Below the pieces are notes generated by a model that was given only the letters and a program-made list of their open reading frames with translations, did no database searches and was not told the origin of the DNA. Both the position numbers and the translations under genes were made by a program. From Lojkania enalia (taxonomy: Eukaryota; Ascomycota; Dothideomycetes; Pleosporales): a stretch of DNA of 15,394 nucleotides. The stretch covers positions 3,055-18,448 of the forward strand of contig ML986959.1 of assembly GCA_010094045.1 (NCBI GenBank), given 5' to 3'. Numbering within the stretch: the first letter of the stretch is position 1; every line of letters begins with the position of its first letter. Positions 1-8,581 of the stretch are shown here, piece by piece.

Positions 1-1
1 G

Positions 2-376
2 TTTAAATAGTTTATAAAGGGTACTATATATATAATATATAAAAACGTACTATTACGCGCTTAGGTTACTAAGCTTTAAGTAGCTAATAAGGCTGCTATA
101 TAACGTCGATTATATAAAAGAAAGTATATATAGAAGAAAGGCAACCTAATAATTAAAGAAGGTACTTAATTAACTACTCTAAAAGAGTTTAGCACTTGTA
201 TTAATAGAAAGAAGAGTAGGAAGAAGGCGTATATTAATAGAGGCTAGCTAACTTAAAGATACTGTAAGTAGTATAGTAAGGCTAGATATAACTCGTAGAC
301 GTATAAAAATAATACTATAGATATAGAAGAATAGGCTACTATATTATATAGTATAATAGAATATAAGAAAGTATAA
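2..376 (+). pseudogene. pogo/Fot1 transposase, C-terminal fragment (dead)
   Basis: One frame (codons starting at 2, 5, 8...) reads as the C-terminal tail of a Fot1-type transposase. It starts with the segment that in the family follows the DDE domain (FK*FIKGT), then ANKAAI*RR (83-109), a basic KRKYI*KKG stretch and EGT*LTTLKEF. A CX2CX4HX4C zinc knuckle at 263-304 follows; its first Cys survives, but the second Cys, the His and the last Cys read Tyr (TAT) through C-to-T or G-to-A change. In-frame TAA/TAG codons are scattered throughout, mostly explicable as former CAA, CAG or TGG. The last TAA of the frame is at 374-376. The role when alive would be binding and cut-and-paste transposition of the element; no function can remain. 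Identification is by recognised family pattern, not by a search. Confidence 0.8.
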
Positions 377-411
377 TATTTTACGAAAAGTAGTTACGAT
401 TTTAGTATAGT

Positions 412-456
412 CTTAGTATTATAATCAGCTTACTTAGGTAATTAGCTCGCTTATAC
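412..456. repeat. Right terminal inverted repeat of copy A
   Basis: This 45-bp end resembles, in the same order, the right terminal repeat of copy C (12593-12637), with a shared gctcgcttata core near the tip. The partner repeat is outside the window, so its length is inferred from copies B and C. Confidence 0.6.
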
Positions 457-458
457 TA

Positions 459-680
459 TATATTATATAAAGTAGAAATTTATTAACTAGTAGTTAGATT
501 TAATACTTATATAAAGGTATAAAATACTAGAGATTTAATAATTAAAAAGAGAAGTTATTACTTAAAAATATATTATATAAGAGTTTTATAAACTAAAGTT
601 TTATTAATAATAGTTTTAAAAACTAAATTATAGAGTTTCTATTTTATATAAGTATCTATATTTATTATAGACGCTTTTAT
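459..680. other. AT-rich spacer, no recognisable content
   Basis: This stretch lies between transposon copy A and LTR element G1. It is almost only A and T with TpA runs. I could not recognise a protein frame, repeat or RNA in it. If G1 is removed it would join the sequence starting at 6195, which is equally unidentified. It is probably the remnant of another mutated repeat. Confidence 0.5.
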
Positions 681-685
681 ACTAG
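681..685. repeat. Target site duplication of G1, left copy (actag)
   Basis: The sequence actag directly precedes the left LTR and is repeated exactly after the right LTR (6190-6194). Five bases is the usual duplication for Ty3/gypsy integrases. Both copies are unmutated, so this dates neither element but fixes the element ends to the base. Confidence 0.88.
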
Positions 686-887
686 TAAGAAGGTCTGCGG
701 ATACAATGGGATTAGATATAATAAGAATCCATTATTGTTAAAGCTAGAGAAAGAGAAGAGAAGGTACACGGTAGTAAGATATATATTATTTGCTTACTTT
801 AGTCCAGGTAGATATAGGGTCGCATAAAGGCAACTGCCATTATAGTATCACAGGAACAGGACCGAGCTATAGGCCGGGACCTTTACA
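686..887 (-). repeat. 3' LTR of G1 (202 bp)
   Basis: This repeat aligns without gaps to 5988-6189. By hand I count 17 differences, of which 16 are transitions and one (C/A at 698) is a transversion. About 12 of the transitions are CpA/TpA or TpG/TpA pairs. The first base on the coding strand is at 887 (TGTAAAGG) and the last at 686. The segment is clearly less AT-rich than the element interior and keeps several CpA sites. Confidence 0.92.
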
Positions 888-890
888 ATA

Positions 891-917
891 TTTCCCTCCT
901 CCTCCTCTTCTTCCTCT
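891..917 (-). other. Polypurine tract of G1
   Basis: On the minus strand this is an uninterrupted purine run of 27 bases (AGAGGAAGAAGAGGAGGAGG and onward) ending three bases before the 3' LTR. That is the expected place for the plus-strand DNA primer of reverse transcription. It overlaps the pol stop codon by two bases. A tract of purines contains no CpA or TpG, which explains its excellent preservation under RIP. Confidence 0.88.
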
Positions 918-3900
918 AGTGCTGAGTTGTACGGACAAGTAGTTCTTTAGTAAAGTTCCGCCCCGTATTCCGTTCGAATTCTCCTAGAGCGATTGTATCT
1001 TTATAGCCGCCCTAGTCGTTCTATAAGGGTATAGTATAACTAGTCTACTTATAAAGGAACTGCCGTTTTAGGCCGCCTTCCCTCTTATTAATCACTCGTA
1101 CGTCTTAGATTTTCTCAAGCTCCTATTTATCTTTATTTCTAACGCTGATTAACGCTGGTTAATAGTTGTTCTATATTTGACTTAGTAACGGGTCTTAAGT
1201 AATAGGGCGAAGTAGCGTTATATAGAAGACATTATAAATTCCTAATAGGGTGTCTAGTTCGTATATATTTCGTCTAATAGTTTTAATAACTATATATTAT
1301 TAATAGAGTTTATAGAGCTTCTTTTTCCTTATAGAGTCTATTTTAATATTATATATATTAAGCTAAACTTTATCCCCTAATTAGTATTATAATATAGAAT
1401 CCCTTGTATAATTATAAATTTCTTACTACTACTATTATATATAGGCTATTATTACTTGCGCGAATTTAATACAGTCTTTTAGTTTACTAATAATCTATTT
1501 TACTATATAAATAGAGTCTCTAGACTACTCTATTAATAGCTTTTCTTCTAGTTATATAGACTCTCCCAAGTTTAGATAATAGCTATAAATAAGAAAGAAT
1601 AGGCTAACTCCTATAGAGGAAGCGTCCCTAGTACTAACAGTAATCTGAGCTAGTAGTAGCTATAGATCCTAGTTATTCTAGTAGTAGTTATAATAGTAGT
1701 AGAGAAGTTCTTTAAGTAGCTAATTTATATGCTTAATACTTCTATCGGTCTCTAGATAGTATGCTGTTAATAGCCTTTACTTAATCTTAAGAATTCGGTA
1801 GACGCGTACCTATACGCCTTATATAAACTACTCTCCTCTATTAGAGACTATTACTTATAGGAGCCTATAATATACTATAAAATACTCGATAAACTTATTA
1901 GCTAATATTTAGCTCTTAAGGTTTAGGACGGCGATAAAGAGTACTTCTTTACTTAAATAGTCCGTAATAATAAGGATATACTTATTACTATATACGGTTC
2001 TTAGTAAGTTAATAATATAGTCTATTGAAATTTCTAACCATACCCTCTTAGGGACTAGAAAAAGATGCAGTAGGCCTTTTTTTCTAGAACGCTAAACTGT
2101 ATTCCTACTATAGAAGTGGCAATTTTATATAAAGCATTTAATATCCGCTACTATTCTAGGCTAAAAGTAGCGCTATAATATTAACCCGATTGTAATATTC
2201 TTACTAGAGTAGCTAGTTAAGTAAGAGTTATAAGTCTCTTAGATTAGCTTTATACGAAGTAACTCACTCTTAAGAACCTAAGCGCGTTCTCTCTATATTA
2301 ATCTATCTCCTAGAACTAAGAGGTTAGATAGGCTAATCTTAAGGTAACAGAGGGTTTCTAGAAGTATTCTCTCCCCTACTTTAGTAGTATAGAGAAGTGT
2401 AGTATACGTCTTATCTTTTTCTTAAACATCTTACTATAAGGTTTCTATTAGTATTTACTACTCTTCGTATAATATTTTAGTTATAGACTCCCCTTCGTCT
2501 ATAGATTCCTCCCCTAATATAGAATCTTCCGGGGCAACTACCTCTATCTAATTATTAGGAGTATCTTTAGTACGCTGGTTTCTAGTTCGTATAGGAGCTA
2601 TATAAACCCTATCTTTAAAATTAGACGGTCTAAAGAGTTAGCTAATCCTTCTTTAGATCTACTTATTATTAGCTTCTTTTAAAAGATCCTAATCGCGACA
2701 TAAGAAAGTATTAGCTAGGATGTTAAGCTTACCCGGCTTATATTTAAACTAGAAGTTAAACTAGGTAAGAAATACCGCCTACCTCGCCTAGTACTTAGAG
2801 AGCCTCTATACTTTAGTAAAGTATTTTAAGTTGTAATAATCTATATAAACTATAAAATGCGTAAATAGTTTTAAAGACTTCTTCTATTTCTTAAGGTATT
2901 ATATAACTACTAGTAATTCCTTATTATAGATTAGGTAGTTATACTCTATAGGAAGTATTTACTTTAATATAAAAGCGACAGGTCGTAGAACTCCTTTATT
3001 ATTATATTATAGAAATATACTTCTAGTATATTAGCTAGAGGTATTATATTCTAGAATCGTTTCCCTTTTAGGGTTATACTAGACTAATACTAGCGTTTAT
3101 ATAAAGCATCGATTTAGGTAATTAAAGGTGGTAAGTACCTAATTATTAAGTTGAAACTATTTCTTCTCTTATTCTCTTTAGGTAAGAGCTGTTAGTAGAG
3201 TAACTACTTTAGAAAATTCTTTAATAAACTGGTAGTAGAAGTTTATAAAGTTTAAAAAGCTCTATATACCGCGAACTAATATAGGAGCTTTTTAGTCTTA
3301 GATTACTTTAACTTTCTATAAGTTTATTTAGATACCTTTTTCCGTATTAATAATAAAGCCGAGATATTTTATTATACGGACCTTAAATTCGCACTTATTA
3401 ATATTAAGTTAAAGGCCAGCATCTATTAGCTTTTAAAGGATTACTTTAACGTAACGCTAATAGTTTTATAGGGAGCCGTCTATATATATAAGAATATTAT
3501 CTAAGTATACTAAGATAAAGTCGCTTAAATACTCCTAGATTATATAATTAATATACTATTAGAAGGTACTTAGAGTATTTATAAGGCCGAAGGGTATAAC
3601 TAGCTACTTATATAAACTATAGCAGGTTATAAATACTATCTTCTACTCGTCTCCTTCTTTAATTCGGATTTTATTAAATATAGTAATAATATTAAGTTTT
3701 ATAAACTATTTAGCTTAACTAATTTAATTTAACGTTTCTTAGATTAGAGGTAGAGGGTAGCAGTCTTTCTATATAATAGCGTTCAGGGCGCGGTAGTTAA
3801 TATAGAAGTAGAGGCCACCCTCTAGTTTTCGTATAAACAGGACTAGTACTATAGTTAGGGAGTTGCTAACCCGAATAAATCCTTTATTAAGGAGCTCTAT

Positions 3901-4674
3901 TAGGGTCTTCTAAAAGATAAGGAGTATCTCCTATAATATTCTATATAAAGAACCTAAGGGGATCCTTAGAGGGTTTCTATCTTTCCCTTCCAGCTCGATT
4001 ATATAGTCTACTTCTAGTCTTAAAGGTAGTAGCTTATCGGCTTCCTATTAATTAAAGGTATAGAGCTACTATATATATTCTTTAGGGAGTTTTATATAAG
4101 GGTCCGTCTTTAGCTTATTTTCCAGAGCCTTCTAAATATCGGCTATACTAACAGTAAAAATGCGGGGTAGCTTAGTAAGAAAATTTTATAGATATCTCCT
4201 ATAGCGTTTTACTATAGTAGAGAAAGTATATACTAAGATTTAGGTAATATTAGCTGTATATTACTACTTCTAAAGCTCCTAATTTTGTATAATTACCCCC
4301 GTTCTATAAATATATAGGATTTCCGTTTTTAGGTTAATAATTACGTCCTTGCTTTACCTCTATAAACGTCTTAAGATTATACTATAATCTCCTTCTATCT
4401 TTAGGACTATATAAGTAAATACCCGACCTAGACCTATCTAACTCCCGCCTATATCTAGTAAGTCGATAATAGCTACCTCCTTAATAATTCTAGCCGAGAA
4501 GTTGCTGAATAATAAGGCTGTTAATAGTATTAGAAGATGGAGGTATTCTAGTCTAGTCTTTTATATAATCCTTTTCTCGACTATTATATATAAGTTACAG
4601 CTATTATCTATTAAGGCGAGAAGGCTAAAGGTATTATTAAGTAGTATAGGAGCTGTAAATAGAGCGCTAGTCAT
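916..4674 (-). pseudogene. pol: G1 pol: protease, RT, RNase H, integrase, chromodomain-like
   Basis: One minus-strand frame of 1253 codons runs from ATG (4672-4674) to TAG (916-918) without a net frameshift. Protease: the active site DSG reads DNS at 4600-4608. RT: a KGFIR..NS block near 3880, NYRALN for DYRALN near 3790, LNIITIFNKI with the first catalytic Asp now Asn (3691-3693), PFGL near 3590, and YLDN for YLDD at 3496-3507. RNase H follows (YNKELL near 2920, the D of TDHRNLKY kept at 2839-2841). Integrase: CHFY for CHFC at 2110-2121, first Asp kept (2020-2022), second Asp now Asn (1840-1842, SNRG), Glu kept (1750-1752, ETD). The C-terminus (about 1125-960) resembles a chromodomain: ELEKI*DVRV, then FLYK*T.YT.P. 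Dozens of internal stops make it nonfunctional. Its frame is -1 relative to gag. Confidence 0.92.
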
Positions 4675-5969
4675 CTAAAATCAATCAAATTTATCTAGTA
4701 CTTACTTATTCGCCTGCTCTTTTTATAGCTCTAAGCGCCGACTTCTATTTAGAGTAATACTTTTCCTATTTTATTAGCTTAAGCGATATCTCTATATTCC
4801 TTATTATACTAAATAGGTTCTAGCGGTATTATACAAACCTAATTAAACTATATACTACTCTTAAGCGGAGTATAGTAGTAGTTTTAGACGAAGTAACCCC
4901 TATTTCTGTAGGTAAAATAGGTATTCTATTATTTTTAAGCCTTTAGCTCTTTCTCGGTAATATTTTTTATCTTCTCTAGTAGCTGAGGCTTTATATCTAG
5001 GCGCTATATAAGTCTACGATTAGCTATTAATGTCTAGTCTATAGTATCGTTAATAGTAGCTAATAGTTGTGGTTGCAGGAGTAGCGTAAGTAGCTGTCCC
5101 TAGCTGTCCCTTATCTAACTAGTCTTCCCCCTACTAAAGGACTCTATAAAAGTGCTATTAAGTTTAGCTGCTTTAAAACAGTTATTAAGAATATAAAGTT
5201 TTCGTATGAAGGTCGCGTATAATATAAGGTCTTCCTTACTAATACTACTAATTATTAATTAGCGGAGCTTAGGATAAATCTTCCCTTTTAGATCTTATAT
5301 CTTAACTTAGTCTAGGTAAGAGTCGTATAATACTTCTATAGAGAGACGATTATATTCGACTAGAAATTTAATAAAGGTTTTATTACCTTATTTTAGGGTT
5401 TTAAATTTAATCTCAGCTCGTTTCTAATAGTAGAGGTTATTATATTATATGTCTATAATTATCTAGAATTTATTGTAAGTAAAGGTATCTATAGTAATAT
5501 ATTTTTCGTACGACTAAAGGTATATTCTAGTATCGCTCTTATAAAATAATATTATATAGGCTGCTACTATTATATCTATTAAGCTTATAGATAAACTGTT
5601 AATACGGATCTTAGTCTTTATACTACTTTTCTAAATAGGGTACGCTTTATAGTCTTTTTAGAACTTGTCTAGCTTATTAAATATAGCTTTTGTATGAATA
5701 GGCTTAGTAGTTATTAATAGTATAGTCGGCGAGACGCTTCTTTTAGGGGCCGAGTACTTATTCAGTTGCTCTTTAAGCTTCCGATAAAAGCTTGTTCTTT
5801 TAAGTTGCTATTACTACTTTTCTTTCTCTAGGCATTCCAGCCTAGCTGCTATTTTAGCGAACTGTCTCTATACAGTCGCTATATTAAATCCTTGTTCTAC
5901 TAGTCCGTTTTAGTCTATAACTTCGTACGGTAGCAGGTCTACTTAGTAGTTAAGATAGAATCTGGTGTA
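4671..5969 (-). pseudogene. gag: G1 gag: capsid and CCHC nucleocapsid (dead)
   Basis: A frame of about 433 codons precedes pol and has no net frameshift. The N-terminal part contains a heptad-like, charged stretch (AKIAARLECLEK near 5830), the middle a capsid-like block (KTFIKFLVEYNRLS near 5350), and the end a CX2CX4HX4C knuckle at 4878-4919 in which all three Cys and the His codons now read Tyr or Phe-adjacent Tyr (YFTYRNRGYFV*NY). It encodes the particle protein that would package element RNA. The start codon is not certain, because RIP turns ATG into ATA; the 5' end given is only the first sense codon after the last upstream stop. The frame ends at TGA (4671-4673), which overlaps the pol ATG as ATGA. 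Confidence 0.82.
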
Positions 5970-5987
5970 GTATAAGCTTTAACAAAT

Positions 5988-6189
5988 TAAGAAGGTCTGA
6001 GGATACAATAGAATTAGACATAATAAGAATCCATTATTATTAAAGTTAGAGAAAGAGAAGAGAAGGTATACGGTGGTAAGATATATGTTATTCGCTTGCT
6101 TTAGTCCAGGTAGATATAGGGTCGTATAAAGGTAACTGCTATTATAGCATCATAGAAACAGGACCGAGCTATAGGCCGGGACCTTTACA
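5988..6189 (-). repeat. 5' LTR of G1 (202 bp)
   Basis: This is the partner of 686-887, of identical length, and is immediately followed by the second actag. It would carry the promoter of the element on the minus strand. The segment just inside it (5961-5987) should hold a tRNA primer-binding site, but no TGG-type match is evident there; RIP or a nonstandard primer could explain that. Confidence 0.92.
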
Positions 6190-6194
6190 ACTAG
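6190..6194. repeat. Target site duplication of G1, right copy (actag)
   Basis: This exact copy of 681-685 abuts the outer end of the right LTR and confirms that G1 arrived by integrase-mediated insertion. Confidence 0.88.
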
Positions 6195-6461
6195 AGCTAA
6201 TTAAAGTATAGGACTCTATATAGGTAAGTAAATAGGATAAGTTATGTAAATAACTTAGCAGCTTAGTTAAGACTAAGTTACTAAGCCTGCTTAATCGCGG
6301 GAAAGTAACTAAATAAGAGAAATAGTAGGAAGACTAAATTATATTTAATAACTTTATAATTTTAATCTTTATAACTTTTTATAGTTAACTTAAATATCCT
6401 TTATATACTCTACTTATATACTTCTATTATAAGTCTATAAGAATAATCTCCTATAATAATA
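6195..6461. other. AT-rich stretch with small hairpins, possible split LTR of G2
   Basis: No protein family was recognised. Two short inverted repeats are visible: aagttat/ataactt with a 4-base loop (6239-6256) and cttag/ctaag (6262-6277). The block is followed by TATA-like strings and ends at the TA where transposon B is inserted. Joined to the sequence after 8309, it would lie in front of the gag of G2 and could be its 5' LTR, perhaps starting at TGTAAATAAC (6245). No second copy exists in the window, so this remains a guess. Confidence 0.3.
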
Positions 6462-6463
6462 TA

Positions 6464-6508
6464 CTTTATAAGTAAGCAGCTTATATAAATAAGTAGTCTA
6501 CTCTATTA
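6464..6508 (+). repeat. Terminal inverted repeat of copy B (left)
   Basis: It begins CTTTATAAGTAAGCAGC and pairs with the reverse complement of 8263-8307 at 35 of 45 positions by hand count, every mismatch being a transition. It is preceded by TA. Confidence 0.85.
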
Positions 6509-6578
6509 ACTTTTTTAACCTTTATATATATATAGTTTAACAACTAAGTAATATAATAGCAATTTATAACTTGCGCGA

Positions 6579-8252
6579 TTATTCTATAGAAACCTTTATA
6601 TCTTTCTAGCATATATAAGAATTATGCCTAGTTTTACTATAGTAGCTACAGCACGTTTTACGCTGTTTACTCGTACCTAATTATACCCTAAATTAGCATA
6701 TTATAGCCCGAGTTTTCTCCTTATTATCCTTTTTAGTAATAATTATCTTTTCTTATATTTTTATTAGAGTCCCTTACGCTTAAATCTACCTTTTTTTCTA
6801 CTATTTCCGTTTTATTACTACTTTATTTACTTCTTAAAGGCTGACGATTTTATTATATATTAACCCGATCTGATATATCGCTTTTATAGAGCCTTTTTTA
6901 AGCTGATTTAGCTTCTTAATAATAGAAGCTAGCGAAAAACTTATATTCCTTTAAATCCGATTATAAATTAATATTAATTGAGCTTCTAGCTTATATATAT
7001 TATTTAGTATTTTTACTTTCTATAGAGTATTATCTTATACTAGTAGTATTAGCGTATAAAGCTTTATATTAAGCTTTAAAAGTACTACTTCTAGATTAAA
7101 TAGAACTAAACTCGCTCTTTAAAAACTTATATAGATATTATTCTTTATAATTAATATATTAAAAGTAGCTTTAAAGATTAGAAAGAATTTAAGTTTTATA
7201 ATATAGTTAATATAATTATATATTAAGACTAAGATCTAATTTCTATATATACGCTTTAATAGTAAGAAGTAGCCTATATCTAGTAGCTATAATAGGTATA
7301 ATAAATAAGCTAGTATATAGAGTAGAATAATATCCTATTCCTCGCAGAGTTTCTAGAAATTAAGCGAGTTATAGCTATTATAGCTTATAAAGATTAGTAG
7401 TTAACGCGCGTCTACTATATAATCCTTTATATACCTATAAAAGTACTTTAACTACTAAATACTAAGTTTATTTATTATCTAGCCGTTCTTATTAACTATA
7501 ATAGCCTAGTTTTTAGGTATATTATCGCCTTTATACTAGGTAGAGAGATAGTAGTAGCTAGCAATAATAATAAAGGGTGGGAATGCCTAGCTAGTAGTAT
7601 TAATCCTCTAAATTACTAAAATCTATTTATAATTACATAATTAAATTACCTTTAGTTAATTATATCTCTCTATATTTATAACAACTAGTTATAATAAGAT
7701 AATACCTATTTAAAAGCTAGATTTGTTAAAGTTATATATATCCTTATCTATAATACTATACTTCTCCCTAATATATTATATAAGCTTAAACTAGCCTTTA
7801 ATTATCTTAAGATTTTTATATAAAGCTCTTTAATAATTATAAAGCTAATTTAGTCGTATTTTAAGTTTAGGAGTACGTCTAATAAAGTTCCTAAGTTAAT
7901 ATATACTAATCTAGCCTATACCGCGCTTAATAAGTAAGCTATTAGCTATATTTTATATAGTAGCTAAAATAGGCGTAAATCCTTACGAATCTAGGTTAAA
8001 TATATATTAAATAATAACCTCCTCTTTAAGTTTTGTTAGTCTCTTTAAATTAGGCTTATAATTATACTATAAGCAGATTCTAGTATATTATTAGTATATA
8101 GTCGTTTAAATTATATTAAATATTAAAATAGTACGTCTTTTACTATTTATTTAACCTCTTTTAATAGCTAAGAGGGTTAAGTTTACTTAATTCTCGTTTT
8201 AGGCTGTATTCTTATTATTTTGTTATTATATTATTATTAAAAGCTTAGGTAT
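6579..8252 (-). pseudogene. pogo/Fot1 transposase, full length with internal stops
   Basis: One frame of about 557 codons plus stop shows the family order. N-terminal psq/CENP-B-like DNA-binding part: KRLTKLKEEVII-like motif (near 8045-8015), then FNLDS*GF (GF near 7980), RRTPKLK near 7880. DDE domain: DIYNFNKSSF near 7745-7715, where the first catalytic Asp (NFDE/TGF) is Asn at 7725-7727; AFPPFIII near 7570; a K.GDNIPKN.AI block near 7520; NKNG near 7490; LLIF then Ile where the second Asp of LDGH is expected (near 7390); L..LDIG.F near 7280. C-terminus: a CX2CX4HX4C knuckle at 6609-6650 with only the second Cys lost. The likely start is ATA at 8250-8252, from ATG. When alive it would cut and paste the element at TA sites; it now has many TAA/TAG codons but no net frameshift. 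Confidence 0.92.
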
Positions 8253-8262
8253 TATATTTTAG

Positions 8263-8307
8263 TAATAGAGTAAACCGCTCGTTTATATAGGCTGCTCGCT
8301 TATAAGA
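8263..8307 (-). repeat. Terminal inverted repeat of copy B (right)
   Basis: This is the transposase-proximal end of the element; its inner edge lies 10 bases from the proposed start codon. It contains the family core gctcgcttata (8294-8304) and is followed by TA at 8308-8309. Confidence 0.85.
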
Positions 8308-8309
8308 TA

Positions 8310-8581
8310 CGTTATATAATTACTCTTAGTTATTACTCTATCCTATACCTAGCTAATTAGAGGCTATTATACTTTAACTACCCTTATAAAGCTAAAAGAA
8401 GTAAGACTAATTAAACTACTCTAGTTATAAGAAAAGAGATACCTTTAGTAAGTAATATAGGAAACTTACGCAAGCAGAATATTAGGATTAACTAGTAAGA
8501 CTACCTCTTTAAAGGTAGATATAATAACTATATTTATAAGAATATAGAACAAATTAATATAATAATAAGAATAGCTAGTTC
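8310..8581. other. AT-rich stretch in front of G2 gag
   Basis: No protein frame of a known family is recognised here. By position this would be the end of the 5' LTR, the primer-binding site and the leader of G2. A pyrimidine-rich part (about 8310-8395) changes to a purine-rich part near 8396, where the coding-like bias of G2 begins. No convincing primer-binding site was found. Confidence 0.3.

Larger units (their letters stand above)
1..456 (+). mobile_element. pogo/Fot1-type DNA transposon, copy A (3' part only)
   Basis: This is the right-hand end of a Tc1/mariner-superfamily (pogo/Fot1-like) transposon whose left part lies outside the window. It holds the C-terminal codons of the transposase and a right terminal repeat ending at about 456, followed by a TA at 457-458 that would be the target dinucleotide. 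The end shares the 11-mer gctcgcttata (445-455) with the ends of copies B (8294-8304) and C (12624-12634), so the three copies belong to one extended family. The boundary rests on comparison with copies B and C, because the matching left repeat is not available. Confidence 0.75.
686..6189 (-). mobile_element. Complete Ty3/gypsy LTR retrotransposon G1, RIP-mutated
   Basis: A 5504-bp element is bounded by two 202-bp direct repeats and the duplication actag. It is transcribed on the minus strand: 5' LTR 5988-6189, gag, pol in the order protease-RT-RNase H-integrase with a chromodomain-like C-terminus, polypurine tract 891-917, 3' LTR 686-887. The domain order RT before integrase defines Metaviridae (Ty3/gypsy), and the C-terminal chromodomain-like module suggests the chromovirus branch. 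The LTR starts with TG on its coding strand and ends TA, which would be CA before RIP. No primer-binding site was recognised; it should lie just below 5988. The element is dead but structurally complete, with no net frameshift detected in gag or pol. Confidence 0.93.
6464..8307 (-). mobile_element. Full-length pogo/Fot1-type DNA transposon, copy B
   Basis: The element is 1844 bp, a normal size for Fot1-like elements. It is bounded by 45-bp inverted repeats (6464-6508 and 8263-8307) and by TA dinucleotides at 6462-6463 and 8308-8309, the target duplication of Tc1/mariner-superfamily elements. It carries a complete transposase frame on the minus strand. All ten mismatches I count between the repeats are transitions. 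It may be inserted within the 5' region of retrotransposon G2. The coding frame is inactivated by substitutions only. Confidence 0.9.

Noticed and set aside
300..380. Runs of TA such as tatatata strings here and elsewhere considered as microsatellites or an AT-rich centromere-type array.
   Set aside because: They are short and irregular and lie inside degraded coding frames; RIP explains them.
5091..5110. Tandem duplication of tagctgtccc, 10 bp, inside G1 gag.
   Set aside because: The gag frame is the same on both sides, so it is not a recent frameshifting duplication; it is probably original or chance.
6190..6203. A 14-bp match (actagagctaatta) to 12808-12821, at first taken for a repeat end.
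   Set aside because: Similarity stops on both sides of the match. In such biased sequence a short match of this kind is expected by chance.
6632..6840. Plus-strand frame starting with ATG at 6632, Pro/Ser-like, considered as a gene.
   Set aside because: The minus strand holds the recognisable transposase end and zinc knuckle here; the plus frame is its shadow.
6534..8336. Alternative outer ends for transposon B, based on agtttaac...actaag near 6534 and 8330.
   Set aside because: The pairing needed gaps and gave no TA target sites. The 45-bp repeats at 6464 and 8263 pair without gaps and have TA on both sides.
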